Below, in pieces: positions 49,041 to 59,193 of a DNA stretch of 64,000 bases (the first letter of the stretch is position 1; every line of letters starts with the position of its first letter). A program made the position numbers and the translations under genes. The stretch lies in contig NZ_CP141595.1 of the NCBI RefSeq assembly GCF_035590735.1, positions 1,893,001-1,957,000 on the forward strand. The letters run 5' to 3'. The notes beneath the pieces are model-generated. The model searched no databases. It was not told the DNA's origin and saw only the letters and a program-made list of their open reading frames with translations. This stretch comes from Rossellomorea aquimaris. GTDB lineage: Bacteria; Bacillota; Bacilli; Bacillales; Bacillaceae_B.

Positions 49041-49817
49041 ATGGAAGAGCTTGTACCCATTCTATCGGTATACTTACTAGTATTTGTAAGGGTTTCGGCT
49101 TTTTTTGTTACGATGCCCCTGTTTTCATACCGTAACATACCTGCACAACATCGGATCGCTTTCTCGGTGGTACTCTCCTGGGTCATGTATTATACGATTG
49201 AATCTACGGCATTTGAAATCAACGGCCACTATTTTTTGTTGATCATGAAAGAAGCCATGATCGGACTTCTCATCGGTTTTGTTGCCTATATGATTGTTAC
49301 GGCCATTCAGATAGCCGGGGGGTTTATAGATTTTCAAATGGGTTTTGCCATTGCCAATGTGATCGATCCCCAAACAGGAGCACAAAGCCCCTTGATGGGT
49401 CAATACCTATATACATTTGCGCTTCTTTTATTGCTTGCTCTTGATGGTCATCATCTGCTCCTGGATGGAATTTTTTATAGTTATCAGCTTATCCCGATTG
49501 ATAGTCCATGGATACCTTTTGGAGATGAAAGATTAATTGACTATGTTATGACATCTTTTAACTCAATGTTCATCATTGCTTTTCAAATGTCGATTCCTGT
49601 TGTTGCAACGCTGTTCCTTGTAGATGTGGCCTTGGGGATTGTAGCTCGTACTGTACCGCAGTTAAACGTCTTCGTCGTAGGGTTTCCTATCAAGATTGCC
49701 GTTGCATTTATCGTACTGTTCATTGTAATGGGAGTGATGTTTGCTGTCATGCAGCAGCTTTTTGAGATGATGTTCGTGACCATGAGAGATTTAATGAAAA
49801 TTATTGGAGGCACATAA
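49041..49817 (+). CDS. fliR: Flagellar export gate protein FliR
   Basis: Third channel subunit, 258 residues with about six membrane helices. Conserved features include FVRVSAFFVTMPLFSYRNIPAQHRIAFSVVLSW, the GGFIDFQMGFAIANVIDPQTGAQSPLMGQY block and the C-terminal RTVPQLNVFVVGFPIKIAVAF. ATG at 49041 follows taagag; the ribosome binding site is weak, consistent with coupling to fliQ. Confidence 0.96.
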   Translation: MEELVPILSVYLLVFVRVSAFFVTMPLFSYRNIPAQHRIAFSVVLSWVMYYTIESTAFEINGHYFLLIMKEAMIGLLIGFVAYMIVTAIQIAGGFIDFQMGFAIANVIDPQTGAQSPLMGQYLYTFALLLLLALDGHHLLLDGIFYSYQLIPIDSPWIPFGDERLIDYVMTSFNSMFIIAFQMSIPVVATLFLVDVALGIVARTVPQLNVFVVGFPIKIAVAFIVLFIVMGVMFAVMQQLFEMMFVTMRDLMKIIGGT

Positions 49818-49818
49818 T

Positions 49819-50901
49819 TTGAAGTGGCTATCATTAGACCTACAATTTTTCAGTGGGGAAAAGACGGAGAAAGCGACTCCGAAAAAAAGGGATGACGCGC
49901 GGAAAAAAGGACAAACAGCAAAAAGCCAGGATGTGAATACAGCAATCATACTTCTCGCCGTCTTTCTGTTCCTTACGTTCAGTGCTTCATATATTGGGAA
50001 TATTGTGTTCGATCTCTTTAATCAAACCTTTCAGGAATACATGCTGATGGAGCTGACAGAGAATACAGTTCAAGTCATAACCATGGATATTATGAAAGAG
50101 CTTGCATTACTTCTCGGTCCGATTATGTTAGTGGCCTTACTTGCGGGATTGTTTTCGAATTATATACAAGTGGGAGTCATGTTTACGACAAAACCACTTG
50201 AGCCGAAGCTTGAAAAGATTGATCCGATTAAAGGGTTCAAGCGCATCTTCTCTTTAAGGGCAATCGTTGAACTATTAAAATCCATTCTGAAAATTTCCTT
50301 CGTAGGTGCGATCACGTTTGTCATTCTCTGGAAGAATATTGATCAAGTGTTAAGCTTATCGTTTAAATCAGTGGGGGATTCATTAGCGACGATGGCAAGC
50401 TTAACGGTACAAATGGGAATCGCTGCTTCACTCGCGTTACTATTCCTATCACTATTCGATTTTCTTTATCAGAAATATGATTTTGAAAAAAATATTCGAA
50501 TGTCAAAGCAGGATCTAAAAGACGAACATAAAAACATCGAGGGTGACCCGTTGATTAAATCCAAAATTAAGCAGAGACAGCGTGAAATGGCCATGAGACG
50601 CATGATGCAGGAAGTTCCGGAAGCGGATGTGGTGATTACAAACCCTACTCATTTTGCCATTGCACTTAAATACGATGAGAACAAAATGGATGCTCCTTAT
50701 GTAGTGGCGAAAGGCGTTGATTATCTAGCACAGAAGATTAAATATATCGCCAATGAAAACGACGTGGTTATGGTGGAAAATCGCCCTTTAGCCCGGTCCC
50801 TTTATGACTCGGCTGAAATAGGCGATGCCGTACCGGAAGAATTTTTCAAAGCAATTGCAGAAATTTTAGCTTATGTTTACAGAATAAAAAATCAAATGTA
50901 A
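49819..50901 (+). CDS. flhB: Flagellar export gate protein FlhB
   Basis: Gate protein whose self-cleavage switches export from hook to filament substrates. The N-terminal LDLQFFSGEKTEKATPKKRDDARKKG precedes four membrane helices. The autocleavage motif NPTH lies at residues 275-278, and the C-terminal FlhB-CC domain resembles the separate YlqH protein at 21300. TTG at 49819, 8 bases after ggagg, gives 360 residues, as in B. subtilis. The TTG at 49804 lies inside fliR. Confidence 0.95.
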   Translation: MKWLSLDLQFFSGEKTEKATPKKRDDARKKGQTAKSQDVNTAIILLAVFLFLTFSASYIGNIVFDLFNQTFQEYMLMELTENTVQVITMDIMKELALLLGPIMLVALLAGLFSNYIQVGVMFTTKPLEPKLEKIDPIKGFKRIFSLRAIVELLKSILKISFVGAITFVILWKNIDQVLSLSFKSVGDSLATMASLTVQMGIAASLALLFLSLFDFLYQKYDFEKNIRMSKQDLKDEHKNIEGDPLIKSKIKQRQREMAMRRMMQEVPEADVVITNPTHFAIALKYDENKMDAPYVVAKGVDYLAQKIKYIANENDVVMVENRPLARSLYDSAEIGDAVPEEFFKAIAEILAYVYRIKNQM

Positions 50902-50919
50902 GCAGTTAGGAGAGAAACA

Positions 50920-52956
50920 ATGTCAGCAAGAGATTTATCCGTACTAGCCAGTGTCATATTAATCGTTGCCATGCTTATCATCCCGTTCCCATCCTGGTTA
51001 TTAAGCTTATTGATCATCGTTAATATTTCACTTGCACTCCTTGTACTCCTAACCACGATGAATATGAATGAACCATTGCAATTTTCTATATTTCCTTCCC
51101 TATTATTATTGTTAACACTTTTTCGATTAGGTCTAAATGTTTCCACAACGAGATCGATCCTTAGTAAAGGTGAAGCAGGGGACGTTGTGGAAACCTTTGG
51201 AACATTCGTTGTAGGAGGAAATATTCTCGTTGGTCTCGTAGTATTCATCATCCTCATCGTGATCCAATTTATTGTCATAACGAAAGGATCCGAGCGTGTG
51301 TCCGAGGTTGCGGCAAGATTTACACTTGACGCGATGCCTGGTAAGCAGATGAGTATAGATGCCGATTTGAATGCGGGGATGATTTCAGAGCATGATGCCA
51401 GAAATCGTCGGGAAAAAGTAGGTCGGGAAGCAGATTTCTATGGTGCCATGGACGGGGCTTCGAAGTTTGTTAAGGGAGATGCCATAGCTGGAATTGTCAT
51501 TGTTATGATCAATTTAATCTTCGGTATTATTATCGGCATGACACAACAAGGGCTGCCTATCGCCGAAGCGGCAACCCGTTATTCCTTACTTACAGTCGGA
51601 GACGGAATCGTCAGCCAGATTCCTGCCCTATTGATCTCAACAGCCACGGGCATCGTGGTAACAAGAGCCGCATCTGAAGGGAATCTGGGACAGGATATCA
51701 TGAATCAGCTACTGGCTTATCCTGCGATGCTGTATGTAGCTGCCTTCACGATCTTCATGCTGGGTGTAGCAACTCCTATTAATGATATCTTAACTATTCC
51801 AGTGGCAGCCCTTATGGGGATAGGAGCCTTCATGCTTTCACGGTCACCTAAGGAAACTGAATCTGACATGATGGAAATGGAAGAAGAAGTAGAGCAGGAC
51901 GAAATGAAAAGTCCGGAGAGCGTCGTGAACTTACTGAATGTGGATCCGATTGAATTTGAGTTCGGATATGGTCTGATTCCCCTTGCTGATACGAATCAGG
52001 GAGGAGATCTCCTTGACCGGATTGTTATGATACGGCGTCAATTAGCGATAGAGCTGGGGCTGGTCATACCTGTAGTAAGGATCCGGGACAATATACAACT
52101 TCAACCGAATGAATATCGCTTGAAAATTAAAGGCAATGAAATGGCCCGTGGAGAGCTTTTGCTTGATCATTATTTAGCCATGAGTCCAGGTGTGGAGGAT
52201 GATTCCATAGAGGGAATTGATACCATCGAGCCATCATTCGGTCTTCCGGCTAAATGGATTTCAGAAGAAATGAAAGAGCAGGCTGAAATATTCGGATATA
52301 CGGTTGTGGATCCCCCGTCAGTGGTGTCAACCCACATAACCGAAATGATTAAAACAAATGCTCATGAGCTACTGGGCAGGCAGGAGACGAAACAGCTCAT
52401 TGATCACCTGCAGGAATCCTACCCGATATTAGTGGAAGAAGTGACACCGAATCCTTTAACAGTAGGTGAAGTACAAAAAGTATTAGCTAAGTTGTTAAAG
52501 GAAAATGTGTCTATCAGAAACTTGCCGATTATTTTTGAAACACTTGCTGACTATGCCAAAATGAGTTCAGATACAGATCTTTTAGCAGAATATGTAAGGC
52601 AATCGTTGGCTAGACAGATTACCGGTCAATATGTTCAAGGAGATGCTTCCTTAAAGGTTGTGACTATGTCAGGGAAGGTTGAAAAATTGATTGCCGACGC
52701 CATTCAACAAACGGAACATGGAAATTATTTATCCATGGATCCAAACGATTCTCAAGGAATCCTGGAGGCAGTCGCATATCAAGTGGAACAGTTGTCCCTT
52801 ATGGAGGAGTCACCGATTATTCTTTGTTCCCCTGCTGTGAGAATGTATGTACGACAATTAACAGAAAGGTATTTTCCTCAGGTACCGATCATTTCATATA
52901 ATGAATTAGAAGCAAATATAGAAGTACAAAGTTTAGGGGTGGTGAATGTCGGATGA
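50920..52956 (+). CDS. flhA: Flagellar export gate protein FlhA
   Basis: Large export-gate protein that forms the cytoplasmic nonamer ring receiving substrates. The N-terminal half has about eight membrane helices and the FHIPEP-family block LLLLTLFRLGLNVSTTRSILSKG, then RFTLDAMPGKQMSIDADLNAG. The C-terminal half is the soluble chaperone-docking domain. There are 678 residues. ATG follows aggagag. The stop overlaps flhF by four bases. Confidence 0.97.
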   Translation: MSARDLSVLASVILIVAMLIIPFPSWLLSLLIIVNISLALLVLLTTMNMNEPLQFSIFPSLLLLLTLFRLGLNVSTTRSILSKGEAGDVVETFGTFVVGGNILVGLVVFIILIVIQFIVITKGSERVSEVAARFTLDAMPGKQMSIDADLNAGMISEHDARNRREKVGREADFYGAMDGASKFVKGDAIAGIVIVMINLIFGIIIGMTQQGLPIAEAATRYSLLTVGDGIVSQIPALLISTATGIVVTRAASEGNLGQDIMNQLLAYPAMLYVAAFTIFMLGVATPINDILTIPVAALMGIGAFMLSRSPKETESDMMEMEEEVEQDEMKSPESVVNLLNVDPIEFEFGYGLIPLADTNQGGDLLDRIVMIRRQLAIELGLVIPVVRIRDNIQLQPNEYRLKIKGNEMARGELLLDHYLAMSPGVEDDSIEGIDTIEPSFGLPAKWISEEMKEQAEIFGYTVVDPPSVVSTHITEMIKTNAHELLGRQETKQLIDHLQESYPILVEEVTPNPLTVGEVQKVLAKLLKENVSIRNLPIIFETLADYAKMSSDTDLLAEYVRQSLARQITGQYVQGDASLKVVTMSGKVEKLIADAIQQTEHGNYLSMDPNDSQGILEAVAYQVEQLSLMEESPIILCSPAVRMYVRQLTERYFPQVPIISYNELEANIEVQSLGVVNVG

Positions 52957-54110
52957 AAGTAAAGAAATATGCAGCACCTTCCATGAATGAGGCAATGAAA
53001 AAGGTCAGAGCTGAATTAGGGGATGATGCCGTCATACTAAACTCTAAAGTAGCATATACGGGTGGTTTCATGGGGTTATTCAAAAAGAAAATAATTGAAG
53101 TAATTGCTGCCATTGATCCAGAGGTTGAGAATGAAAAGGTAGAGATGAGTAGAATGAAAGCAACATCTGCACCAATCGCTCCTCCATCTCCACCCGAAAA
53201 AAAATACGAAGTTCCTAATAAATCGGTAGAGTCAGAATTAAAAGAACTAAAACAAATGATTTCTACTATTAAATCAAAAAATCAATTCGAGAAATTCGCT
53301 GAAGAGGTTCAAGTAATCCTGCTATTTCTCAAATATCATGACATTAATGATACAACTCTCTTCCGATTGGGGGACTATCTAGAAGAGAGAATCAAGAGTG
53401 GATTTCTTCCAGGGAACAATCGAAATGAATGGGCTAAACAGGAAGTCAAACATTTTCTGGATGATCTTCTGAAAGGAATCGCTTTGGGTGGTATGAGTTA
53501 CAAGAAGAAATACATTAACGTGATAGGCCCAACGGGTGTGGGGAAAACAACGACTTTAGCGAAAATGGCTGCTGAAGCCGTCATTGAGAAAAGGATGAAA
53601 ATAGCTTTCATCACGACAGATACGTATCGTATTGCAGCTATCGATCAATTAAAGACGTATGCAGGTCTGTTGAATGTTCCAGTAGAAGTAGTCTATAAAA
53701 TAGAAGACTTTAAGAAAGCAATAGATAAATTCCAGGACTACGACCATGTTTTCATTGATACTGCAGGCAGGAATTTCAGAGAAAAGAAATATGTAGAGGA
53801 TTTGCGGGGAATTATTGACTTTGACCACCACATGGAGACGTTCCTGGTTCTTTCCCTTACGAGCAAGGAGAGGGATATGAAGGAAATCATTTCACAGTTC
53901 TCTTCTATTGACATTGATCGGTTTATTTTCACGAAACTAGATGAAACTTCCAGTTACGGTTCTATGATCAATATGATGACAGAGGTGAAGATCGGTGCAT
54001 CTTATGTAACGGTCGGTCAGGATGTACCGGAGGATATTACCGAGGTGAATGTTGAAGAAATAGGTCATTTACTAATGAAAGGATTCAAATATGAAAGATC
54101 AAGCATATAA
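52953..54110 (+). CDS. flhF: Flagellar placement GTPase FlhF
   Basis: SRP-family GTPase that helps to position basal bodies. The N-terminal basic region MKVKKYAAPSMNEAMKKVRAELGDDAVILNSK is typical. The G domain has [14 protein letters not shown] (near 190), DTYRIAAIDQLKTYA and DTAGRNFRE (near 268). There are 385 residues. It overlaps flhA (ATGA) and flhG (20 bases). Confidence 0.96.
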   Translation: MKVKKYAAPSMNEAMKKVRAELGDDAVILNSKVAYTGGFMGLFKKKIIEVIAAIDPEVENEKVEMSRMKATSAPIAPPSPPEKKYEVPNKSVESELKELKQMISTIKSKNQFEKFAEEVQVILLFLKYHDINDTTLFRLGDYLEERIKSGFLPGNNRNEWAKQEVKHFLDDLLKGIALGGMSYKKKYINVIGPTGVGKTTTLAKMAAEAVIEKRMKIAFITTDTYRIAAIDQLKTYAGLLNVPVEVVYKIEDFKKAIDKFQDYDHVFIDTAGRNFREKKYVEDLRGIIDFDHHMETFLVLSLTSKERDMKEIISQFSSIDIDRFIFTKLDETSSYGSMINMMTEVKIGASYVTVGQDVPEDITEVNVEEIGHLLMKGFKYERSSI

Positions 54111-54951
54111 CCTAAGAAGGAAAATGCTCAATGGCGACTCTTCCCCCGCTAAAACGATTGCAGTAGTAAGCGGAAAGGGTGGGGTTGGAAAATCTAATAT
54201 CTCCACTAACCTTTCTGTATTGCTTGGTAAAGAAAATAAGAGAGTATTATTAGTTGACCTGGATATCGGCATGGGAAATATTCATATTTTACTAGGAAGT
54301 CATCATTCTTACTCAATCATGGATTATATTGAGGAAAAAGAACTAGATATCGACACAATTATATGTGAGAATGTTCATGGTATCTCTTACATAAGTGGTG
54401 GGAATGGTTTTAAGAATATCGTGGCGTGGGAAGAGAAGCAGATAGAACGATTTTTTGAAGTGATGGAGTATATAGTTCAAAAGTATGATTACATTCTTTT
54501 TGATATGGGTGCAGGAGCTACGAAAGAGACATTGGAATTTCTCTTGGCGATGGATGAAATCATCGTTGTCACGACACCTGAACCTACCTCGATTACAGAT
54601 GCCTACTCGATGATGAAATATATTTATATGAGGGATCAAGAGAAACCGTTCTATCTGATATGTAATCGGGCAGAATTCAAGAAGGAAGGTCTTGAAACGA
54701 TTACGAGATTACAAGAAACGGTGAGGAAATTCCTTCATAAGGAGATAGTTTCTTTAGGGGTCTTACCTGAAGATTCAACGGTAAGGAAGGCGGTCATTCA
54801 TCAAAGACCCATTGTCATCGGATACCCTGCTTCAGCCATGACCTTAAGTCTTCGTACGATGTTGCATCAAATTGTCGGGAGACCGAATCGACCAGTGAGT
54901 AATCAGGCAGGTTTTTTAAAGAGTATGAGAAATTTATTTTTTGGGAGGTAA
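54091..54951 (+). CDS. flhG: Flagellar number regulator FlhG (YlxH), MinD-like ATPase
   Basis: MinD/ParA-type ATPase that stimulates FlhF and sets flagellar pattern. The N-terminal activator helix KDQAYNLRRKML is followed by the deviant Walker A VVSGKGGVGKSNIS (near 26), LLVDLDIGMGNIHILLG, and LFDMGAGATKETLEF. A C-terminal amphipathic helix (LKSMRNLFFGR) is likely for membrane binding. There are 286 residues. ATG at 54091 lies inside flhF. Confidence 0.95.
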   Translation: MKDQAYNLRRKMLNGDSSPAKTIAVVSGKGGVGKSNISTNLSVLLGKENKRVLLVDLDIGMGNIHILLGSHHSYSIMDYIEEKELDIDTIICENVHGISYISGGNGFKNIVAWEEKQIERFFEVMEYIVQKYDYILFDMGAGATKETLEFLLAMDEIIVVTTPEPTSITDAYSMMKYIYMRDQEKPFYLICNRAEFKKEGLETITRLQETVRKFLHKEIVSLGVLPEDSTVRKAVIHQRPIVIGYPASAMTLSLRTMLHQIVGRPNRPVSNQAGFLKSMRNLFFGR

Positions 54952-54960
54952 AATTCCTGA

Positions 54961-56043
54961 ATGAAAAAAGTTCTAGTTGTAGATGATTCAGCATTTATGA
55001 GAAAACTTATTGGTGATTTTCTAACAGCCTCCAAACAGCTAGAAGTGATAGGAATTGCTAGAAATGGTGAAGACGCGATCTTAAAAATTAAAAAACTCCG
55101 TCCCGACGTTGTGACCCTTGACGTGGAAATGCCAAAGATGAATGGAATAGAAGCCTTAAGGAGAATCATGGGGGAATGTCCGGTTCCTGTTGTGATGCTC
55201 TCATCTACAACCAAAGAGGGGGCGGAGGAGACTGTCAAAGCCATGGAGCTTGGAGCTGTTGATTTTATCGCTAAACCTTCAGGAACCATTTCATTGGACC
55301 TTCATAAAGTTCAAGATGAAATGGTTGAAAAAGTATTATCGGCAAGCAAGGTGAACATGACGAAAATAACCAGCCCTTTTCGAAAAAGGACAGAGTCGGG
55401 AGATTCAAGTGATTCTGCTAATGGAGCTGTACCAACGTTACCTTCTGAACTTAAATGGACCAGGGATTCACCGAAATTGATCCTTATAGGAACATCAACA
55501 GGAGGTCCACGCGCTTTACAGCAGGTGCTGACAGAATTATCTCCTCAACTGGATGCATCAGTGGTAGTGGTACAGCACATGCCACCCGGCTTTACCAACT
55601 CACTGGCCAAACGGTTAGATGGTCAATCCGCCATTAAAGTGAAGGAAGCGGAGCATGAAGAAATCCTCCAAAAAGGAACAGCATATATAGCACCGGGTGG
55701 TTTTCATACAAAGGTGGTCGAGCATGGAGCGCATTTAGCCTTTGAACTATCAAAGGAAGAAGCGCCACGTAATGGTCACAGACCATCCGTAGACATATTG
55801 TTCGAATCCGCAAGCCTGCTTCGAAATTATGGGAAAATAGCTGTCATTATGACAGGGATGGGCTCTGATGGCTCAGAAGGATTAATCAGGCTTAAAGAAA
55901 CAGGCGAAGTGAGAGCCATTGCAGAATCAAAAGAGACTTGTATTGTGTTTGGAATGCCGAAATCGGCTATCGGTACAAATTTAGTAGACAGCGTGGAACA
56001 TATCGAGGATATTTCTCAATCTATTATGAAGTACATGTTGTAG
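54961..56043 (+). CDS. cheB: Chemotaxis methylesterase CheB
   Basis: Removes methyl groups from chemoreceptors when phosphorylated by CheA, and can deamidate glutamines. The N-terminal receiver has KKVLVVDDSAFMRKLI and phosphoacceptor Asp in VVTLDVEMPKMNG (near 54). The methylesterase domain has the catalytic Ser in IGTSTGGPRALQ (near 179), His in VVQHMPPGFT (near 206) and Asp in MTGMGSDG (near 302). There are 360 residues. Confidence 0.96.
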   Translation: MKKVLVVDDSAFMRKLIGDFLTASKQLEVIGIARNGEDAILKIKKLRPDVVTLDVEMPKMNGIEALRRIMGECPVPVVMLSSTTKEGAEETVKAMELGAVDFIAKPSGTISLDLHKVQDEMVEKVLSASKVNMTKITSPFRKRTESGDSSDSANGAVPTLPSELKWTRDSPKLILIGTSTGGPRALQQVLTELSPQLDASVVVVQHMPPGFTNSLAKRLDGQSAIKVKEAEHEEILQKGTAYIAPGGFHTKVVEHGAHLAFELSKEEAPRNGHRPSVDILFESASLLRNYGKIAVIMTGMGSDGSEGLIRLKETGEVRAIAESKETCIVFGMPKSAIGTNLVDSVEHIEDISQSIMKYML

Positions 56044-56058
56044 AGAGGTGTGGAGCAC

Positions 56059-58083
56059 ATGGAATTGAGTCAATATTTAGAAGTTTTTATAGAAGAGAGT
56101 AAGGAAAATCTACAAACCTGTAATGAGCAATTACTGGAATTGGAGAAAAATCCTGAAAACCTGACGATTGTTAATGAAATTTTTCGTTCAGCTCACACGT
56201 TAAAAGGAATGTCTGCAACGATGGGATACGAAGATTTAGCAAACCTTACCCATAAAATGGAGAATGTTCTGGATGCTATCCGTAATGAAAAAATTAAAGT
56301 GACACCAGAAATATTGGATATAGTGTTTAAATCCGTTGACGACCTGGAAGCAATGGTGTTTTCTATCGCGGACGGCGGAGATGGGAAACGGGACGTGACA
56401 GAAGTAGTCACCCTCCTCCAAGCAATTGAAAAGGGTGAAAATTTGCAATCAGCAAGTAATGAAGCTGCCGCAACCATTGCCCCTGAAATACATACATTGT
56501 CCATGAAGTACGAAGCGTTTGAACAAACCGTTATTCAGCAATCCTTCGAGCAGGGATTCCGATGCTTTGAAATTACCGTTTCCTTGCGGGATGATTGTCT
56601 ATTAAAAGCAGCAAGAGTATATATGGTTTTTGAAGTGCTGGAAAAACTCGGAGAAGTCATTAAGTCTTTCCCTACTGTAGATCAGCTGGAAGAAGAACAG
56701 TTCGATCATTCCTTTGTTATAGCTGTTGTGTCAAAAGAGGATGCATGTGACATAGAAAAGAATATACGTAACGTCTCTGAGGTTGAAGAAGTCACGATAG
56801 TGGAACTGACCTCACAACATATTCACAATAAAGAAATGAAAGCAATGGAGGAACAGTCACCAGAAGCGGTTGTAAGAGAACAGGAAGACATGATACCTAA
56901 AGAAACAAATAAAACATCAAAACAATCGAATCCATCGAGCAAGACGATACGTGTAAACATTGAGCGACTGGATGTACTTATGAACCTTTTTGAAGAACTT
57001 GTCATTGATAGAGGCAGATTGGAACAAATCTCAAAAGATTTAAATAATCCGGAATTAAATGAAACGGTTGAAAGAATGACACGGATTTCCGGAGACTTAC
57101 AAAGCATCATCCTCACTATGCGGATGGTTCCCGTAGAAACGGTATTTAACCGCTTTCCCCGCATGGTAAGACAGCTTGCAAGAGATTTAAATAAGAAAAT
57201 TGAATTAGAAATCATAGGGGCAGAAACAGAGCTTGATCGGACAGTGATCGATGAAATCGGAGATCCACTCGTCCATTTAATTCGAAATGCCCTGGATCAC
57301 GGGATTGAAATGCCTGAGATTCGCTCGAAAAATGGTAAGCCTGAACAAGGGACGGTCAAGCTGAAAGCATATCATAGCGGAAATCATGTATTTATTGAAC
57401 TTGAAGATGATGGTGCAGGTATTAATAAGCAGCGAGTAATGGAGAAAGCGATTCAAAAAGGAATTGTATCAGAAGAAGTTGCGCAAACCTTATCCGATCG
57501 ACAAATCTATGAACTTATCCTGGCGTCAGGTTTTTCAACAGCTGACCAAATCTCAGACATCTCTGGCAGAGGTGTTGGATTGGATGTAGTTAAAGCGACG
57601 ATCGAGTCATTAGGTGGTGCCATTACAATCGACTCCAGTGCTGGTCAAGGATCATTGTTTTCTATCCAATTGCCGTTAACCTTATCGATTATTTCTGTCA
57701 TGCTTGTTGAGGTTGAAGCTGAGAAATACGCAATCCCGCTTTCTTCCATTATCGAGACGGCCATAGTCAAAAAAGAAGAAATCATGAATGCACATAATCA
57801 AAGAGTGATAGATTTCAGAGGCAAGGTGGTTCCTTTGTTATTCCTGGAGGATGTATTCGAAGTTCCTAAAGATTCAAAGGATGAAGAGTTTTATTCTGTC
57901 GTGGTTGTCCGCAAAGGAGAAAAAATGGCAGGTTTAGTAGTGGATTCATTCATAGGCCAACAGGAAATCGTCTTAAAATCCTTAGGGAATTATCTTAATG
58001 ATGTATTTGCCATTTCAGGTGCCACCATATTGGGTGATGGGCAGGTAGCGCTGATTGTCGATTGCAATACATTGATTAAATAG
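56059..58083 (+). CDS. cheA: Chemotaxis histidine kinase CheA
   Basis: Kinase that passes receptor signals to CheY and CheB. Domains in order: P1 with phospho-His46 in AHTLKGMSATMGYED; P2 CheY-binding (about 155-260); dimerisation helices with IRVNIERLDVLMNLFEELVIDRGRLEQ; HATPase with NALDHGIE, EDDGAGI and SGRGVGLDVV; C-terminal CheW-like domain (from about 540). ATG at 56059 after gagaggtgtgg gives 674 residues. GTG at 56050 overlaps the ribosome binding site. Confidence 0.97.
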   Translation: MELSQYLEVFIEESKENLQTCNEQLLELEKNPENLTIVNEIFRSAHTLKGMSATMGYEDLANLTHKMENVLDAIRNEKIKVTPEILDIVFKSVDDLEAMVFSIADGGDGKRDVTEVVTLLQAIEKGENLQSASNEAAATIAPEIHTLSMKYEAFEQTVIQQSFEQGFRCFEITVSLRDDCLLKAARVYMVFEVLEKLGEVIKSFPTVDQLEEEQFDHSFVIAVVSKEDACDIEKNIRNVSEVEEVTIVELTSQHIHNKEMKAMEEQSPEAVVREQEDMIPKETNKTSKQSNPSSKTIRVNIERLDVLMNLFEELVIDRGRLEQISKDLNNPELNETVERMTRISGDLQSIILTMRMVPVETVFNRFPRMVRQLARDLNKKIELEIIGAETELDRTVIDEIGDPLVHLIRNALDHGIEMPEIRSKNGKPEQGTVKLKAYHSGNHVFIELEDDGAGINKQRVMEKAIQKGIVSEEVAQTLSDRQIYELILASGFSTADQISDISGRGVGLDVVKATIESLGGAITIDSSAGQGSLFSIQLPLTLSIISVMLVEVEAEKYAIPLSSIIETAIVKKEEIMNAHNQRVIDFRGKVVPLLFLEDVFEVPKDSKDEEFYSVVVVRKGEKMAGLVVDSFIGQQEIVLKSLGNYLNDVFAISGATILGDGQVALIVDCNTLIK

Positions 58084-58095
58084 GAGGTAAGGGAA

Positions 58096-58542
58096 ATGAG
58101 TGTAGTGTCAGAGACGATGGAAGACCTAAAGCTTATCGTATTTCAATTGGTGGATAAGGAATATGCCATTCCTGTCGATCAGGTCCGATCAATTGAGAAG
58201 CTGGAGCATATTACGAGAGTGCCTAGAACACCTTCCTATGTTAAAGGTGTAATAAATTTACGTGGTGTCGTAACCCCCATCATCGATTTAAGAAGTCGAT
58301 TCGATTTATCCTCATCTGAGCCAACCGAGAGCACCCGAGTAATTATCGTAGGTTTAGATGATAAAGAGGTAGGATTGATCGTTGATGCGGCAAATGATGT
58401 GTTGGATGTAGAGAGAGAAATGATTGAACCTTCACCGGAAGTTGTCGGGGTAGTAGAAGCAGAGTACATTGGCGGAGTAGTAAAGCAAAATAAACGATTA
58501 TTGATTCTACTTCATTTAGACAAAATACTGCAATCCATCTAA
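58096..58542 (+). CDS. cheW: Chemotaxis coupling protein CheW
   Basis: Couples CheA to chemoreceptors. The 148-residue CheW fold has LIVFQLVDKEYAIPVDQVRSIEKLEHITRVPRTPSYVKGVINLRGVVTPIIDLRSRF, the standard core. ATG at 58096 follows aggaggtaa. Confidence 0.97.
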   Translation: MSVVSETMEDLKLIVFQLVDKEYAIPVDQVRSIEKLEHITRVPRTPSYVKGVINLRGVVTPIIDLRSRFDLSSSEPTESTRVIIVGLDDKEVGLIVDAANDVLDVEREMIEPSPEVVGVVEAEYIGGVVKQNKRLLILLHLDKILQSI

Positions 58543-58557
58543 GGAGAACAGATACGA

Positions 58558-59193
58558 ATGGGTTATGAGAAGAAAATTTCTTCAATGCACTTAGATATTT
58601 TGAGAGAAATCGGAAATATTGGAGCTGGGCATGCAGCAACTGCCCTCTCTACCCTTCTCGATAAGAAAATTGACATGAAGGTACCCAGTGTCCAGGTTGT
58701 TACATTCGATGAAATGATGGACATGGCAGGAGGACCGGATAATGTGGTCGTAAGTGTGTTCTTAAGAATTGAAGGGGATGCACCGGGAAGTATGTTTTTT
58801 TTATTGCCTCTTGAACAAGCTTCTACCTATATTCGAACAATGATACAGGATCGTTCGTTTTCCTTTAGTGAACCACCGTATTCAGAATTAGGTTTATCAG
58901 CCATGCAAGAGTTAGGGAATATTCTCTCAGGTTCTTATTTGTCTTCCTTATCCGACTTTACGAGTCTTAAACTGTTACCTTCTGTTCCCGCTTTATCTGT
59001 AGATATGGCTGGAGCCATTATCGGTTTCGGTTTACTGGAAATTTCTCAGGTAAGTGATTATGCGATTGTCATAGATACAGCCTTAAAAGAAGAAGAATTT
59101 GAGGACTCGGAAAGTGTGAAAGGTCACTTCTTCCTCTTACCGGATCCCGATTCATTTGAAATCATCTTCCAATCCCTCGGTGTGAAGCTATGA
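58558..59193 (+). CDS. cheC: CheY-P phosphatase CheC
   Basis: Phosphatase that works with CheD in Bacillus adaptation. Two active-site helices are visible, REIGNIGAGHAATALSTL (about 16-33) and SAMQELGNILSGSYLSSL (about 116-133), each with the Glu-x-x-Asn pair. There are 211 residues. The ATG follows aaggagaacag. The last four bases overlap cheD. Confidence 0.96.
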   Translation: MGYEKKISSMHLDILREIGNIGAGHAATALSTLLDKKIDMKVPSVQVVTFDEMMDMAGGPDNVVVSVFLRIEGDAPGSMFFLLPLEQASTYIRTMIQDRSFSFSEPPYSELGLSAMQELGNILSGSYLSSLSDFTSLKLLPSVPALSVDMAGAIIGFGLLEISQVSDYAIVIDTALKEEEFEDSESVKGHFFLLPDPDSFEIIFQSLGVKL

